DNA of 64,000 bases from JBCBCP01 sp038530575 (GTDB lineage Bacteria; Pseudomonadota; Alphaproteobacteria; Rhodobacterales; Rhodobacteraceae), in NCBI GenBank assembly GCA_038530575.1, contig JBCBCP010000009.1, positions 1-64,000 on the forward strand. The letters are read 5' to 3'. The notes beneath the pieces were generated by a model, which saw nothing but the letters and a program-made list of their open reading frames with translations, was not told the origin of the DNA and did no database searches. A program made the position numbers and the translations under genes. Positions 27,336-36,336 of the stretch are shown here, piece after piece. Position 1 is the stretch's first letter; every line of letters starts with the position of its first letter.

Positions 27336-27670
27336 GCCGCCCTGTCACTGAAACCACGAATGCCGCGGAGGCCGAGCACACTGCTCGCCTGGCCTCATCT
27401 GCCTCGGCGACTTCCGCCGGGAGCGCAGCTCCTATCGCGCTTCCGGCGGCTTTTTTCGAGGTTCCCGCCTTCACCCATCCCTCGCCCATGGCAGTGGCTG
27501 AGGGTCAGCGCCGCGCGACGGTACCACTTGTCGGCTCCCTGCCGTCGCGTGGCGCAATCTTATTCCAACGCTGGTGGCCGTTCATCAGCGACTGCATCGG
27601 CGCGGCCTGCCTGTTCGCGATCCTGATGATGCTGATGCTCTTGCCCTTGATCTTTGGAGACGCCCCATGA
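27332..27670 (+). CDS. small membrane protein, early region (112 aa)
   Basis: The Ala/Ser/Thr-rich N-terminal half is followed by one strong hydrophobic helix near the C-terminus (CIGAACLFAILMMLMLLPLI). Its start overlaps the Cro-like gene and its stop overlaps the next start (ATGA at both ends). Function unknown. Confidence 0.6.
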   Translation: MSRPVTETTNAAEAEHTARLASSASATSAGSAAPIALPAAFFEVPAFTHPSPMAVAEGQRRATVPLVGSLPSRGAILFQRWWPFISDCIGAACLFAILMMLMLLPLIFGDAP

Positions 27671-27981
27671 CCCGCACCGCTGTTGAGACTTGCGACCTGA
27701 CGCCTGCCGAGCACTTCGCCCGACTGCAAGACACGTTGGCCGAGCACGTCCACAAACGGACGATCTGCGCCGATTACGAAATTGAGATCACGCGGGGCGG
27801 GCGGACGCCGTCCACTGAGGAGTTCAAGCGGCACCGAGACCTCTTCAATGAGGCCGAGAAGGTCAAAGACGTCGCGATGGCCCAGTTGCTGATCATGATA
27901 GCGAACGGCGCGCTGGAGACGGCCGAGCTGATGCTGTCCGGCCAAGCGTCCTTTGCGGTGATCCCGGATCGGGCGGCCTGA
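27667..27981 (+). CDS. hypothetical early phage protein (104 aa)
   Basis: Starts MTRTAVETCDLTPAEHF. Soluble and mostly helical, with no motif I recognise. An ATG at 27574 would overlap the previous gene deeply and is rejected. ATGA overlap upstream; the stop overlaps the next start by one base. Confidence 0.6.
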   Translation: MTRTAVETCDLTPAEHFARLQDTLAEHVHKRTICADYEIEITRGGRTPSTEEFKRHRDLFNEAEKVKDVAMAQLLIMIANGALETAELMLSGQASFAVIPDRAA

Positions 27982-28220
27982 TGAAACACGCCAGCCTGAA
28001 AACCAGCCCCCGGCTGCAGCGTCTGTTGCGCACCCTGCAGCGCGCCAAGAAGCCCCTGTCGACCCGCGAGCTGCGCGAACGCGCCCAGGTCGAAGCGACA
28101 ACAGCGGCGATTTCAGAGCTGCGCGCCAACGGCGCACGGATCGATTGCCAGGCTAAGGTGAACGAGCGGGGGCAGCGCCTCTACTACTACACGCTGATCA
28201 GGTCGCCGAAGGAAACGTAA
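27981..28220 (+). CDS. winged-helix DNA-binding protein (79 aa)
   Basis: The sequence RLLRTLQRAKKPLSTRELRE followed by AQVEATTAAISELRANGARI fits a small winged helix-turn-helix domain with a terminal beta wing (GQRLYYYTL). Likely an early regulator. Overlaps both neighbours by one base. Confidence 0.65.
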   Translation: MKHASLKTSPRLQRLLRTLQRAKKPLSTRELRERAQVEATTAAISELRANGARIDCQAKVNERGQRLYYYTLIRSPKET

Positions 28221-29086
28221 TGCCCGAAGCAACCCTTATCGACACGCGCGAAGTGACCCTCGACGAGATCGACAACGGGGGCCGCATGCGACCGGTATCC
28301 CTGAGCGCGGTGGAAAGCCTTGCGGCCTCTATCGAAACGGTTGGCCTCCAGCAGGAAATCCACCTCCGTCGGATGAAGGGTGCGCACCTGCGTCTGATGG
28401 CCGGGGGCCACCGCCTGGAGGCCTTCCGCAAGCTGGGCCGGTTCACGATCCGCAGCAAGATCTGGGAGTGCGACGACGACTGGGCCAAGCTGGTCGAGAT
28501 CGACGACAACCTTGCCCATGCGCAGCTGGCCCCGCTGGACCTTGCCGTGTTCCTGGCGGAGCGCAAGGCGGTCTATGAGCGGATGTATCCGGAGACGAAA
28601 AAGGATGCGTTCAAGGGGAACCGACACACAGGAAGTCTAGCGAGCGACATCGTGTCGTTCACTACATCGGTCGCCGAGCAGCGCCAGCTTTCCAAGCGCC
28701 ATATCGAGCGCCTTGTCTCGGTCGGCGAGGCCCTCAGCGCGGACGACATCCTCGATCTTCGCCGCATGGAAACCCGCACCACGCTTGCCGATCTACAGGT
28801 GATTGCCAAGGCCAGCCCGGACGACCGGCGGATCATCTGCCGCGAGCTGGGCGCGGGCAAGGCAAAGTCCGCTGGCGAGGTCGTGAAACGTGGCCGCGAG
28901 GTCGGGGCCGAGCGCAAGACGCCAACCGATGCAAACATCGCGTCGATTGAGGAGGCCTGGGCGCGCGCGTCGATGGCGGCGCGCAAGGCCTTTGTCGAAG
29001 AGCATCAGGACGAGTTGCGTCCCATGCTGCTGCAGCTGGGCGTTGACACGAGCGCGGCCTTTACCAGCCGCAGGACCCCTGCCTGA
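28220..29086 (+). CDS. ParB/RepB-like nuclease-domain protein
   Basis: 288 residues. The N-terminal ParB-like domain contains PVSLSAVESLAASIETVGLQ and RLMAGGHRLEAFRKLG, the conserved GxHR-type phosphate or CTP-binding region. It is followed by a helix-turn-helix-like segment and a helical tail. No parA is present. Placed directly before MuA with a one-base overlap, it is part of the transposition operon, and may help target or organise phage DNA; its role there is not established. Confidence 0.8.
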   Translation: MPEATLIDTREVTLDEIDNGGRMRPVSLSAVESLAASIETVGLQQEIHLRRMKGAHLRLMAGGHRLEAFRKLGRFTIRSKIWECDDDWAKLVEIDDNLAHAQLAPLDLAVFLAERKAVYERMYPETKKDAFKGNRHTGSLASDIVSFTTSVAEQRQLSKRHIERLVSVGEALSADDILDLRRMETRTTLADLQVIAKASPDDRRIICRELGAGKAKSAGEVVKRGREVGAERKTPTDANIASIEEAWARASMAARKAFVEEHQDELRPMLLQLGVDTSAAFTSRRTPA

Positions 29087-31218
29087 TGGCGCGCCTTGAG
29101 CCGGATAAGCACTGGTGGACGGCGGCAGAGCTGGCCGCGTCGGGCTTACCAGGCGTGCCTGGAACCAAGCGCTCTGTGACCCGCATGGCCCAGCGTGACG
29201 GCTGGCATGACATCCCGGATGCAACCCGCTCTAAAATCGGGCGCGGCGGCGGGGTTCAGTATCACTGGTCCGTGCTGCCCGATCTGGCAAAGCGCAAGCT
29301 GCTGACGCAGGCCGCTGGTCCGCAGCCCATCGCACAGCGCCCGGATCGCGGCGAGGCGTGGGCGCAGTATGACGCCCTGCCCGACCGCGTGAAAGGGATC
29401 GCTCAGGAGCGTCTGCGTGCGGTTCAGGAAGTGCAGTCCGCCCATGCCGCTGGCATGACCCAGATGGCTGCGGCGGCTGCTGTTGCCCGCCAGATCGGCA
29501 AGTCCACCCGCACGATCTACAACTGGATCGAGCTGACCACCGGCCTCGATGAGAGCGACTGGCTGGCCTACCTCGCGCCGCGCCACCGCCAGGGCCAGCG
29601 CAGCTCCAAAGTGCATGTCGCGGCCATCGAGTTCATGAACGAGCTTAAGGGCCTCTATCTGCGCATCCCCGGCCCGCCGTTTCAACAGTGCTATCGCGAC
29701 GCGGTGGCGGCTGCGACAACTGAGGGCTGGGACATTCTGCCCAACCGCACCGCGCAGCGTCGTTTAGAGCGGGACGTGCCGCGGGTGACGCGCGTGTTTG
29801 CCCGTGAGGGAGTGGCCGGGCTGGAGCGCTGTTTCCCCGCGCAGATTCGCGACAAAACCTCACTCACCGCGCTGGAAAGCGTGAATGCCGACTGCCACAA
29901 GTTTGATGTCTTCGTCGCCTGGCCGGACGGGACCGTCTCGCGCCCTCAACTGGTGGGCTTCCAGGACCTCTACAGCCGCAAAATCCTATCCTGGCGGATC
30001 GATCACCATCCGAACGCGGTCATGGTGATGGCCGCCTTCGGAGACATGATCGACACATGGGGCATTCCGAAGCGCTGCGTTTTCGACAACGGCCGCGAGT
30101 TTGCGAACAAGTGGCTCACCGGCGGCACACCGACGCGGTTCCGCTTCAAGATCCGCGACGACGACCCGCTGGGCGTCCTTCCACTCCTCGGCATTAAGGT
30201 TCACTGGGCCAAGCCCGCGCACGGGCAATCCAAGCCGATCGAGCGGGCATTCCGCGATCTGGCGACAACCATCTCGATGGATCCGCGGTTCCACGGCGCC
30301 TATGTCGGCAACCGGCCAGACGCTAAGCCTGAGGACTACCGGTCCCGCGCCATCCCGATAGACACCTTCCTCGATGTGGTCGCAGAGGGCATCGAAGAGC
30401 ACAATGCGCGCGACGGGCGTCTGACAGATACCGCCAAAGGCCGGTCGTTCGACACCACGTTCGCCGATAGCTACCGCAGCACGCCGATCCGCAAACCTAC
30501 CGAAGAGCACCGCCGCCTTTGGATGATGGGCCAGCATGTCGGCAAGCTCCACCAGCATAACGGCTCGCTCAAGTTCCAGGACAACGTGTATCACGGCAGC
30601 TGGATGAGCCAGCATCCCGGCCTCAAGGTCGTCGCTCGGTTCAACCCGGATGATCTGCACGCCGGGGTGTTCATCTACTCGCTCGATGGCGCGTTCATGG
30701 GCTTTGCCGAGTGCCAGCAGAAGATCGGGTTCCATGACCTGACCAGCGGGCGCACTCTTGCCCGTCAGAAGGCTGCGATCAAACGCGCCGAGAAAGAGCT
30801 GCTGAAGGCGTTGAACCCGCTTACGGTCGAAGAGGTTGCCGCGCGTAAGACAGCTCGCGCTGAGAAGGCACGCGAGGACCTGAGCGAGAAGGTGGTGTCG
30901 GGTCGTTTCAATGCCGCCTCACGACCCAAGCCCTCTGCCCTGGAAGCCCCTGCGGACGCCGATCAAGTGGCGGCGCGCAGAGAGGCGACCATTCACCGAA
31001 TGGAACAGCCCACCGCGCCCCAAGCGGCACCGTCCAACCCGCGGGCGGCCAAGACTGAAGCGCAGCTCTTCGAAGAGGCGCTGGACATTTTGGGCCGCTC
31101 CGAGCGGGGCGAGCCAGTCGGAGAAGACGAGGCCCGTTGGCTGGCGGGTTTCCGGGAAACCGCCGTGTTTCGCGGCCGCATGAGGATGCACGAGGCCGAG
31201 ACCAAGAGATCGAACTGA
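29086..31218 (+). CDS. Mu-type transposase (MuA)
   Basis: 710-residue DDE recombinase that cuts and joins phage ends. The N-terminal Mu-type HTH domain (WTAAELAASGLPGVP) should bind the enhancer and ends. The catalytic triad is D269 (NADCH), D334 (VFDNGRE) and E386 (SKPIERAF), with spacing matching the Mu enzyme. The C-terminal region ends in a helical, charged tail where MuB and ClpX contact is expected. No damage is seen. Overlaps the ParB-like gene by one base. Confidence 0.95.
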   Translation: MARLEPDKHWWTAAELAASGLPGVPGTKRSVTRMAQRDGWHDIPDATRSKIGRGGGVQYHWSVLPDLAKRKLLTQAAGPQPIAQRPDRGEAWAQYDALPDRVKGIAQERLRAVQEVQSAHAAGMTQMAAAAAVARQIGKSTRTIYNWIELTTGLDESDWLAYLAPRHRQGQRSSKVHVAAIEFMNELKGLYLRIPGPPFQQCYRDAVAAATTEGWDILPNRTAQRRLERDVPRVTRVFAREGVAGLERCFPAQIRDKTSLTALESVNADCHKFDVFVAWPDGTVSRPQLVGFQDLYSRKILSWRIDHHPNAVMVMAAFGDMIDTWGIPKRCVFDNGREFANKWLTGGTPTRFRFKIRDDDPLGVLPLLGIKVHWAKPAHGQSKPIERAFRDLATTISMDPRFHGAYVGNRPDAKPEDYRSRAIPIDTFLDVVAEGIEEHNARDGRLTDTAKGRSFDTTFADSYRSTPIRKPTEEHRRLWMMGQHVGKLHQHNGSLKFQDNVYHGSWMSQHPGLKVVARFNPDDLHAGVFIYSLDGAFMGFAECQQKIGFHDLTSGRTLARQKAAIKRAEKELLKALNPLTVEEVAARKTARAEKAREDLSEKVVSGRFNAASRPKPSALEAPADADQVAARREATIHRMEQPTAPQAAPSNPRAAKTEAQLFEEALDILGRSERGEPVGEDEARWLAGFRETAVFRGRMRMHEAETKRSN

Positions 31219-31282
31219 GAGGAAGCGGTGCCGCCCGGCTTTGGGATGAGACGCGGACGGCACCTTAACGAAGGACCCAACA

Positions 31283-32026
31283 ATGGCACGAAAATTCAAT
31301 TTGGGAAAGGCGGTTCAGCCGCTGAGCAACGTCATGAGGCTCGCCACGCTCGTCGAGCGTGTTGAAAACAGGGCTTTTGGCCTGCCTGGCATGGCCGTTT
31401 TTCACGGGTTTCCAGGGCTTGGAAAGAGCTTTGGCGCCGCGTTCTGCGCCAACAACCAGGACTGCATTCACATCAGTGTCCAGCAGACGTGGACGCAAAA
31501 GTTCCTGCTGGAGCAGCTTTTGCATGAGCTTGACCAGCCTGATCGCGGGACGCTGGCGTCTCTCGCCATGCGCGCCCAGCGGAGCCTCGCCATTTCAGGC
31601 CGCACCTTGATCATCGACGAGGCCGATTACGCGGTCAAAAAGGGCATGATCAACATGATCCGCGACCTGCACGACAATTCGGGCGCCGCGGTCATTCTGA
31701 TCGGCATGGAAAACTTGCCCCAGATGCTGCGGAGCGCAGAGCAAGTCGATGGTCGGATTGCAAGCTGGGTTCAGGCCGAGCCTGCCGACGAGAAAGATGC
31801 CGAACTGCTCGCCAAGCACTACGCGCCGGGTGTCACGATCGCAGAGGACCTGCGGGAGCGCATCCGCACAGACAACCGTGGCTCGGCCCGCTACATGGCT
31901 CGCGATTTCGCGGTGGTGCTGGAACACTGCCGTACCATCGGCGAGGACCACATCGATCTGAAAAGCTGGGGCGGGGTTGAGTTTCCTCGCCGTCATGCCC
32001 CTGCCCCGCGCGGAGGTGTTGCATGA
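31283..32026 (+). CDS. MuB-type transposition ATPase
   Basis: AAA+ ATPase that captures target DNA and activates MuA. Walker A is GFPGLGKS (42-49) and Walker B is TLIIDEAD (108-115), with a sensor-like VILIGMENLP. It lacks the long N-terminal HTH of E. coli Mu B. It follows MuA after a 64-base gap and overlaps the next gene. Confidence 0.93.
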   Translation: MARKFNLGKAVQPLSNVMRLATLVERVENRAFGLPGMAVFHGFPGLGKSFGAAFCANNQDCIHISVQQTWTQKFLLEQLLHELDQPDRGTLASLAMRAQRSLAISGRTLIIDEADYAVKKGMINMIRDLHDNSGAAVILIGMENLPQMLRSAEQVDGRIASWVQAEPADEKDAELLAKHYAPGVTIAEDLRERIRTDNRGSARYMARDFAVVLEHCRTIGEDHIDLKSWGGVEFPRRHAPAPRGGVA

Positions 32027-32583
32027 TGCCCGCCGAGAGATTTGTGCCTCAAACCCCTGAAGAGCGCGCCTTGTGGGATTGGGTCAAGAGCCAGCCGAAA
32101 TTCCAGCTGAAGACGTTGAAGCAGGCCATGGCATTTTCCGATTATCGCGTTGAGCGCATCTGGTCGGTTCTGCGGCGCAAGAACATCGTGCGGTCCCTCG
32201 GGCAGGCAGGTGGCAAGCAATGGTTCTCGGTTCACGACGACGCTGAAATCGAAGCGGTCAAACGCGGCAAACGCAAGAGCATGACCGGGCGTGTATGGGC
32301 GGTCATGCGGGCGACACAGACCTTCACGGTCACTGACCTTGTCATGAGCTTCGACGTCGAACTTGACGATCAGCAGCGCCACAAAATCCGCGAATTCTGC
32401 AGGGCTCTCGTTGCGGCGGAGTATCTCAAGGTCATTCAGAAGGCGCGCCCGGATGTTGGACGTGAGGCCTGCTACCGCTTGGTCAAAAACACCGGTCCGA
32501 TACCCCCCAGCTTTGGGCGGCGCCTCAGTCTCATCGACCAGAATACCGAGCGCGTGGTCTGGGTTGCAGGGGGTGCGCTATGA
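32023..32583 (+). CDS. hypothetical phage protein with winged-helix character (186 aa)
   Basis: Two similar segments look like winged helices (FQLKTLKQAMAFSDYRVERI and GRVWAVMRATQTFTVTDLVM). The C-terminus is basic. Found next to MuB in several Mu-like phages of alphaproteobacteria as far as I recall, without known function. ATGA overlaps at both ends. Confidence 0.6.
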   Translation: MMPAERFVPQTPEERALWDWVKSQPKFQLKTLKQAMAFSDYRVERIWSVLRRKNIVRSLGQAGGKQWFSVHDDAEIEAVKRGKRKSMTGRVWAVMRATQTFTVTDLVMSFDVELDDQQRHKIREFCRALVAAEYLKVIQKARPDVGREACYRLVKNTGPIPPSFGRRLSLIDQNTERVVWVAGGAL

Positions 32584-32954
32584 GCGAACGCATGCAAGCA
32601 GCCCAGGAGGCTTGGGGCGATGTCCCAGACTGGATCGAGGCACTGGTCGAAGCCTGCGACGCGACTTCGCAGAACAAGGTTGCCGCGCGGCTCGATCGCT
32701 CTGCCACCGTGATCAGCCAAGTCTTGAGAGGCACCTACCCGGGCAACCTCGACAACGTAGAGCGCCGGGTGCGCGCTGTGTTTCTGGCGGAGCAGGTGGA
32801 CTGCCCTGCGCTGGGACCCATCAGCTCTGAAGACTGCCTCGCGTGGCAGGACAAAGCCAAGGAGGAACGAGCGACCACTCCGTTGAACGTCACGATCACC
32901 CGGTCCTGCCGCCGTTGCCCGAGGTTTCGGAATGAGGAGGCCGCAGATGAGTAG
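32580..32954 (+). CDS. HTH regulator with C-terminal cysteine cluster (124 aa)
   Basis: The helix-turn-helix lies around ATSQNKVAARLDRSATVISQVL. The C-terminal half holds four cysteines in the pattern C-x10-C...C-x2-C (CPALGPISSEDC and CRRC), which might bind a metal. Overlaps both neighbours. Confidence 0.65.
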   Translation: MSERMQAAQEAWGDVPDWIEALVEACDATSQNKVAARLDRSATVISQVLRGTYPGNLDNVERRVRAVFLAEQVDCPALGPISSEDCLAWQDKAKEERATTPLNVTITRSCRRCPRFRNEEAADE

Positions 32955-33300
32955 CTCAGTAAAGCAGAGCCGTGTTCAGGATCGGAACATGCAGATCGTC
33001 GGTCGGGCAATGGCTGGCGAAAGCACGTCGCATCTGGCCGAGGCTTTCGGGATGACGGAGAACGCCATCCACACTGTTCTCAGCAATGCCCAGAAAAGGG
33101 GATATGTCATTTCCTACAGCGGCAAGATCGGCGTCAGCCGGAAGGGCCTCAACCACATCATTGTCGGCGCCGACCTCGCCGCCGCGCTCGATCGCTACGC
33201 TGAACCATTCAACGTCACCAGGTCCACTTTCGCGCAATGGCTGCTGACTGCTGCCATCGAGCGAGACCTTGTCGCCGTTCTTCTGGAGGACCACCAATGA
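32947..33300 (+). CDS. HTH-type phage protein (117 aa)
   Basis: MSSSVKQSRVQDRN is preceded by GAGGAGG, which supports this start over the ATG at 32932. AGESTSHLAEAFGMTENAIHT is a likely helix-turn-helix. The C-terminal part (STFAQWLLTAAIERD) resembles ribbon-helix-helix or dimerisation helices. Function unknown. Confidence 0.6.
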   Translation: MSSSVKQSRVQDRNMQIVGRAMAGESTSHLAEAFGMTENAIHTVLSNAQKRGYVISYSGKIGVSRKGLNHIIVGADLAAALDRYAEPFNVTRSTFAQWLLTAAIERDLVAVLLEDHQ

Positions 33301-33485
33301 CCAACGCCGTTGCCCGCGAGAGCATCGAACGGCTGGCCACCCGCGCTGTTCGCAAGATCGACAGCCAGGGGCAGCGCGGCATCACTCTCTGCTCGATGGA
33401 AGAGATCGAAGCGATGGCCCTGCAGATCGTTCTGCTGAAGGCCGAACTCAACTCCCAAATTCAGGAGGTCACCCATGACCAGTGA
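33297..33485 (+). CDS. small hypothetical phage protein (62 aa)
   Basis: Starts MTNAVARESIERLATRAV; helical and charged. Overlaps the previous stop by four bases and the DUF3164 start by eleven. No function assigned. Confidence 0.55.
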   Translation: MTNAVARESIERLATRAVRKIDSQGQRGITLCSMEEIEAMALQIVLLKAELNSQIQEVTHDQ

Positions 33486-34128
33486 ATTCACCCCAGCCGC
33501 GCTGCCATCGGGCATCGAAGACATCCGCGGCGTGCCGCACATGCAGGACGCCAAGGGCAACTGGAAGCCGGTGGGCAGCTTCAAGCCGCAGGACATCCTT
33601 CAGCACGAAACGGTCCTGAAGATCATGGCCTACGCCGTTGCACTGCACGAACAGGTCGCGCGGTTCAAAGCCCATACGTTCGAAGATATCGGGGCCTTCG
33701 AGGCGCTCCTCGCCCAGGAATACGAGGCCAAGATCGGCGGGCCCCGCGGGAACAAAACGCTGCTGTCCGCAGACGGCCGCTACAAGATTGTCGTGCAGGT
33801 GTCGGATCGGCTCGATTTCGGCCCCGAACTGCAAACCGCTAAGGCCCTGTTCGACGAGTGCCTGGACGCCTGGTCCGAAGGTGCGCGGCCAGAGCTGCAG
33901 GGTCTCATCTCCGAGGCGTTCAACACCGACAAGACGGGCACGATCAACCGGTCTCAGATCTTCATGCTGCTGCGCTACGAGAGCGAGGACGAGACCTTCA
34001 AGCGCGCCCAGGAGGCGATCAAGGACGCGCTGCGGGTGGTCGGACAGGCGACCTATGTGCGGTGCTATCGTCGCAAGGATCAGCACGCGGACTGGGAGGC
34101 GGTCACGATTGACCTGGCGAAGGCGTAG
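33475..34128 (+). CDS. DUF3164 family phage protein
   Basis: 217 residues. The layout, MQDAKGNWKPV near the N-terminus and the YKIVVQVSDRLDFGPELQTA region, matches DUF3164, common in early regions of Mu-like phages. Molecular role unknown. It is the last gene of the first continuous rightward early block. Confidence 0.8.
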   Translation: MTSEFTPAALPSGIEDIRGVPHMQDAKGNWKPVGSFKPQDILQHETVLKIMAYAVALHEQVARFKAHTFEDIGAFEALLAQEYEAKIGGPRGNKTLLSADGRYKIVVQVSDRLDFGPELQTAKALFDECLDAWSEGARPELQGLISEAFNTDKTGTINRSQIFMLLRYESEDETFKRAQEAIKDALRVVGQATYVRCYRRKDQHADWEAVTIDLAKA

Positions 34129-34139
34129 TCATGCTCCAG

Positions 34140-34601
34140 CTATTCGATCTTCCGGAACGCGTACCGGCAACCGCAGTCCATCAGGCATTCGTTGAGCGGC
34201 AGGCGCTCGGGGTTTGCCGGGTCCGCGATCTCTCCGTTACGGGAACGCATCGCATCGCAACACTCTTCACCGATCTGGATGACGTGGCACATATTCCTCA
34301 AAGTTGCGGTGGCTGCGTAGGCGATCGCCTCTCGCTTTCGTTCCCAACGGCTCCACGCCACGACGCGCCCCATGAGCATCCTGTAAAACTTGGTGTCGGC
34401 ACCCTTTGGGAACTTGGTCACGCGAACGTAGGCGCCGAAGTAGCTTTCACGAGTAAGCTGTGCCAACTGATCGGCATCGAAGCCCTTTGCACCGGGCACG
34501 TTCCTGATCACGTCTTCTGCGATCGGGAAGAGATCAACTCGAACACCACCCTCCTCGATCTCTACTGCGGTCAGGTGGGCTGGTATTTCAGATCCGCTCA
34601 T
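34140..34601 (-). CDS. leftward hypothetical protein inside early region (153 aa)
   Basis: Reads MSGSEIPAHLTAVEIEEGGV and ends with a cysteine-rich tail (ECLMDCGCRY). A GAGG ribosome site precedes the ATG. The frame is more protein-like than the opposing + frame. Being leftward, it is under separate control and may be expressed in the lysogen. No family recognised. Confidence 0.6.
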   Translation of the reverse strand: MSGSEIPAHLTAVEIEEGGVRVDLFPIAEDVIRNVPGAKGFDADQLAQLTRESYFGAYVRVTKFPKGADTKFYRMLMGRVVAWSRWERKREAIAYAATATLRNMCHVIQIGEECCDAMRSRNGEIADPANPERLPLNECLMDCGCRYAFRKIE

Positions 34602-34705
34602 CTTGTCGCCTCAGTATTGGTTAAAATCAGGGCCCGCATTGGATCTGTACACGCCCAGGTGAACCGTCGCTTAGAACGCCATCGCATTCAACCGGGTGCA
34701 GTAAT

Positions 34706-35176
34706 ATGAACCTTGATCAATTCCGCCAGCGCGCCCGCAACATTGTTGAAGCCGCTACAAAGATGCGCGTTCGTCAGGACGATCTTATCTCCCGCCGTTT
34801 GGCCGATATCGCCAGCCGGTGCACGGCAGACGCCGACCAGATCGCGGCGGCAACGGCCTTTGAGCTGACGCGGCAGGGCATCCAGCTGACCAGCACCGAC
34901 ATGATCGCCGGACAGCCCACCGTTATTGAAACCGGCCCTTTGGACGCCGACGGGTTCCGGCGCGCGGTCATGACCGCTTGCCTGACATCCGAGACCGCTA
35001 CGGTCGCGGTCTGGAAACAGCGAAACGCCGATCTGCGGGGGGCAGTGGAGCGTGCTGCGCGCTCGGGAATGACCAAGCAGCAGATCGATCAGATCATGAT
35101 GGAAGAGTTGCGCTCCGCCAAGCGCCGCGCGGCCGATCTGGCGGGCGCCACACGCGCTATGGGGCCAACGCAATGA
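34706..35176 (+). CDS. hypothetical early phage protein (156 aa)
   Basis: Helical soluble protein, MNLDQFRQRARNIVEAATKM at the start and LRSAKRRAADLAGATRAM at the end. No recognised domain. It is divergent from the leftward gene at 34140-34601, with about 100 bases between them that should hold promoters. Confidence 0.55.
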   Translation: MNLDQFRQRARNIVEAATKMRVRQDDLISRRLADIASRCTADADQIAAATAFELTRQGIQLTSTDMIAGQPTVIETGPLDADGFRRAVMTACLTSETATVAVWKQRNADLRGAVERAARSGMTKQQIDQIMMEELRSAKRRAADLAGATRAMGPTQ

Positions 35177-35269
35177 GCCCACTCGTAATTTCAAACGAGC
35201 AGTCTGTCGGTGGCAAATCGTTTGCCGCCAGATATGCTGCGACGCACACACGTCGAGGGGTTCCTTCAA

Positions 35270-35863
35270 ATGAACACGGACTTGATCAACTTGCCGCTGG
35301 AGGTCCAGACGGCGCTGGCATCGGGCTTCATGGCCTACTGGATTGCGTATGTCGGCCTCGATCGCGGGTGGCGCGGGGTCGATATCGCTCTGCTGACTTT
35401 TGCCTTCGGGTTGCCGGCGGTATTCGCCTTCAGGCTTGTAGTGGACCAGAGCGAGATTGCAGCCGTTGCCGCGGGCATGGCAGCCTCGATCGTCAGCGGA
35501 ATAGCTTGGCGGGTGTTTCTTCGCGGCGCCGTGTTCTGGCTATTGTCCCGAGCCGGTATTCTTCAAGAGGACGGGATCCAGTCCGCCTGGACAGCGCTGA
35601 TCCAGCAGCGCGGCCTAAAGACCAGCCAATTATCAGTGCACACGAAGGACGGTCGTATTCTCTACATGAACTCGCACACCTTTCAGGGAGCGCACCTGAA
35701 TGGGATGTATTTCGGTCAAGACGGATCAATCGTCATGGTGGTCGAGGAAGAGGAGCTGCCGGACGGCATGGAAGAGATCAGAGAGGGCGTCACAGACGCG
35801 CAGCTTGGCACACGCGTGACGTATATCCCGGCCGATCAGATCGTGCGAGTGAACCTGCGGTAG
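35270..35863 (+). CDS. membrane protein with three predicted helices (197 aa)
   Basis: Hydrophobic segments near residues 15-30, 38-55 and 64-85 are followed by a soluble C-terminal domain of about 100 residues containing YIPADQIVRVNL. The start at 35270 follows GAGGGG; the ATG at 35210 is less likely. Possibly a superinfection-exclusion or host-membrane moron, but nothing proves it. Confidence 0.55.
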   Translation: MNTDLINLPLEVQTALASGFMAYWIAYVGLDRGWRGVDIALLTFAFGLPAVFAFRLVVDQSEIAAVAAGMAASIVSGIAWRVFLRGAVFWLLSRAGILQEDGIQSAWTALIQQRGLKTSQLSVHTKDGRILYMNSHTFQGAHLNGMYFGQDGSIVMVVEEEELPDGMEEIREGVTDAQLGTRVTYIPADQIVRVNLR

Positions 35864-35864
35864 A

Positions 35865-35996
35865 TCACTTTTTCGGGGGCGGCGCGGCTGGTGCAGCTGG
35901 CTTGGGAGACACCCCGGTTGTCGGCTTAGCTGGCGCTGGATTTACCCCTCGCTGCGCGGTCGCTGCGGGCTTGACGCCATTCAGTATCTTTTTCAT
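35865..35996 (-). CDS. Pro/Ala/Lys-rich micro-protein (43 aa)
   Basis: MKKILNGVKPAATAQRG followed by a proline-alanine-lysine tail ending PAAPAAPPPKK. A GGGAACGGA ribosome site precedes the ATG at 35996. It lies head-to-tail with the leftward gene at 36085-36336. Function unknown; low complexity makes the call tentative. Confidence 0.4.
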   Translation of the reverse strand: MKKILNGVKPAATAQRGVNPAPAKPTTGVSPKPAAPAAPPPKK

Positions 35997-36084
35997 TTTC
36001 CGTTCCCTTTCTCGGCTGTCTGTTGATGGCAACTCGGCGGGTTCCTCCCGCTGGGCTTATCGCTGCCCACCCGCCGGTTTGGCC

Positions 36085-36336
36085 TCAGATCAGAAGCGAC
36101 TTGTGCTTCTGCAGGATCGCAACGGCTTTATCCCGTGCGCCCTGATGGACATCGCCGCGAAACACGTCGCCAACGCGATTTGCGTTGGTGCCAAGCTTCT
36201 GTACGATGTCGGTGAACGTCTCCCCTTGCAGCCGCATGACCCACGCCGTAACGGCATTGTGGAATGTGAGGCCTTTTCGCTTGATAGCGATAGGGTTCAG
36301 TTTATCACCCGTGATAGGGTGCGTCATGATTGCCAT
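36085..36336 (-). CDS. small leftward DNA-binding-like phage protein (83 aa)
   Basis: MAIMTHPITGDKLNPIAIKR then LQGETFTDIVQKLGTNANRV, a likely helix-turn-helix of the type seen in many phage regulators. GGAAGG precedes the start. It is leftward, facing away from the next rightward genes. Confidence 0.6.
   Translation of the reverse strand: MAIMTHPITGDKLNPIAIKRKGLTFHNAVTAWVMRLQGETFTDIVQKLGTNANRVGDVFRGDVHQGARDKAVAILQKHKSLLI

Noticed and set aside
34131..34709. Rightward 192-residue frame opposite the leftward 153-residue gene
   Set aside because: The leftward frame has a good ribosome site and more natural protein composition.
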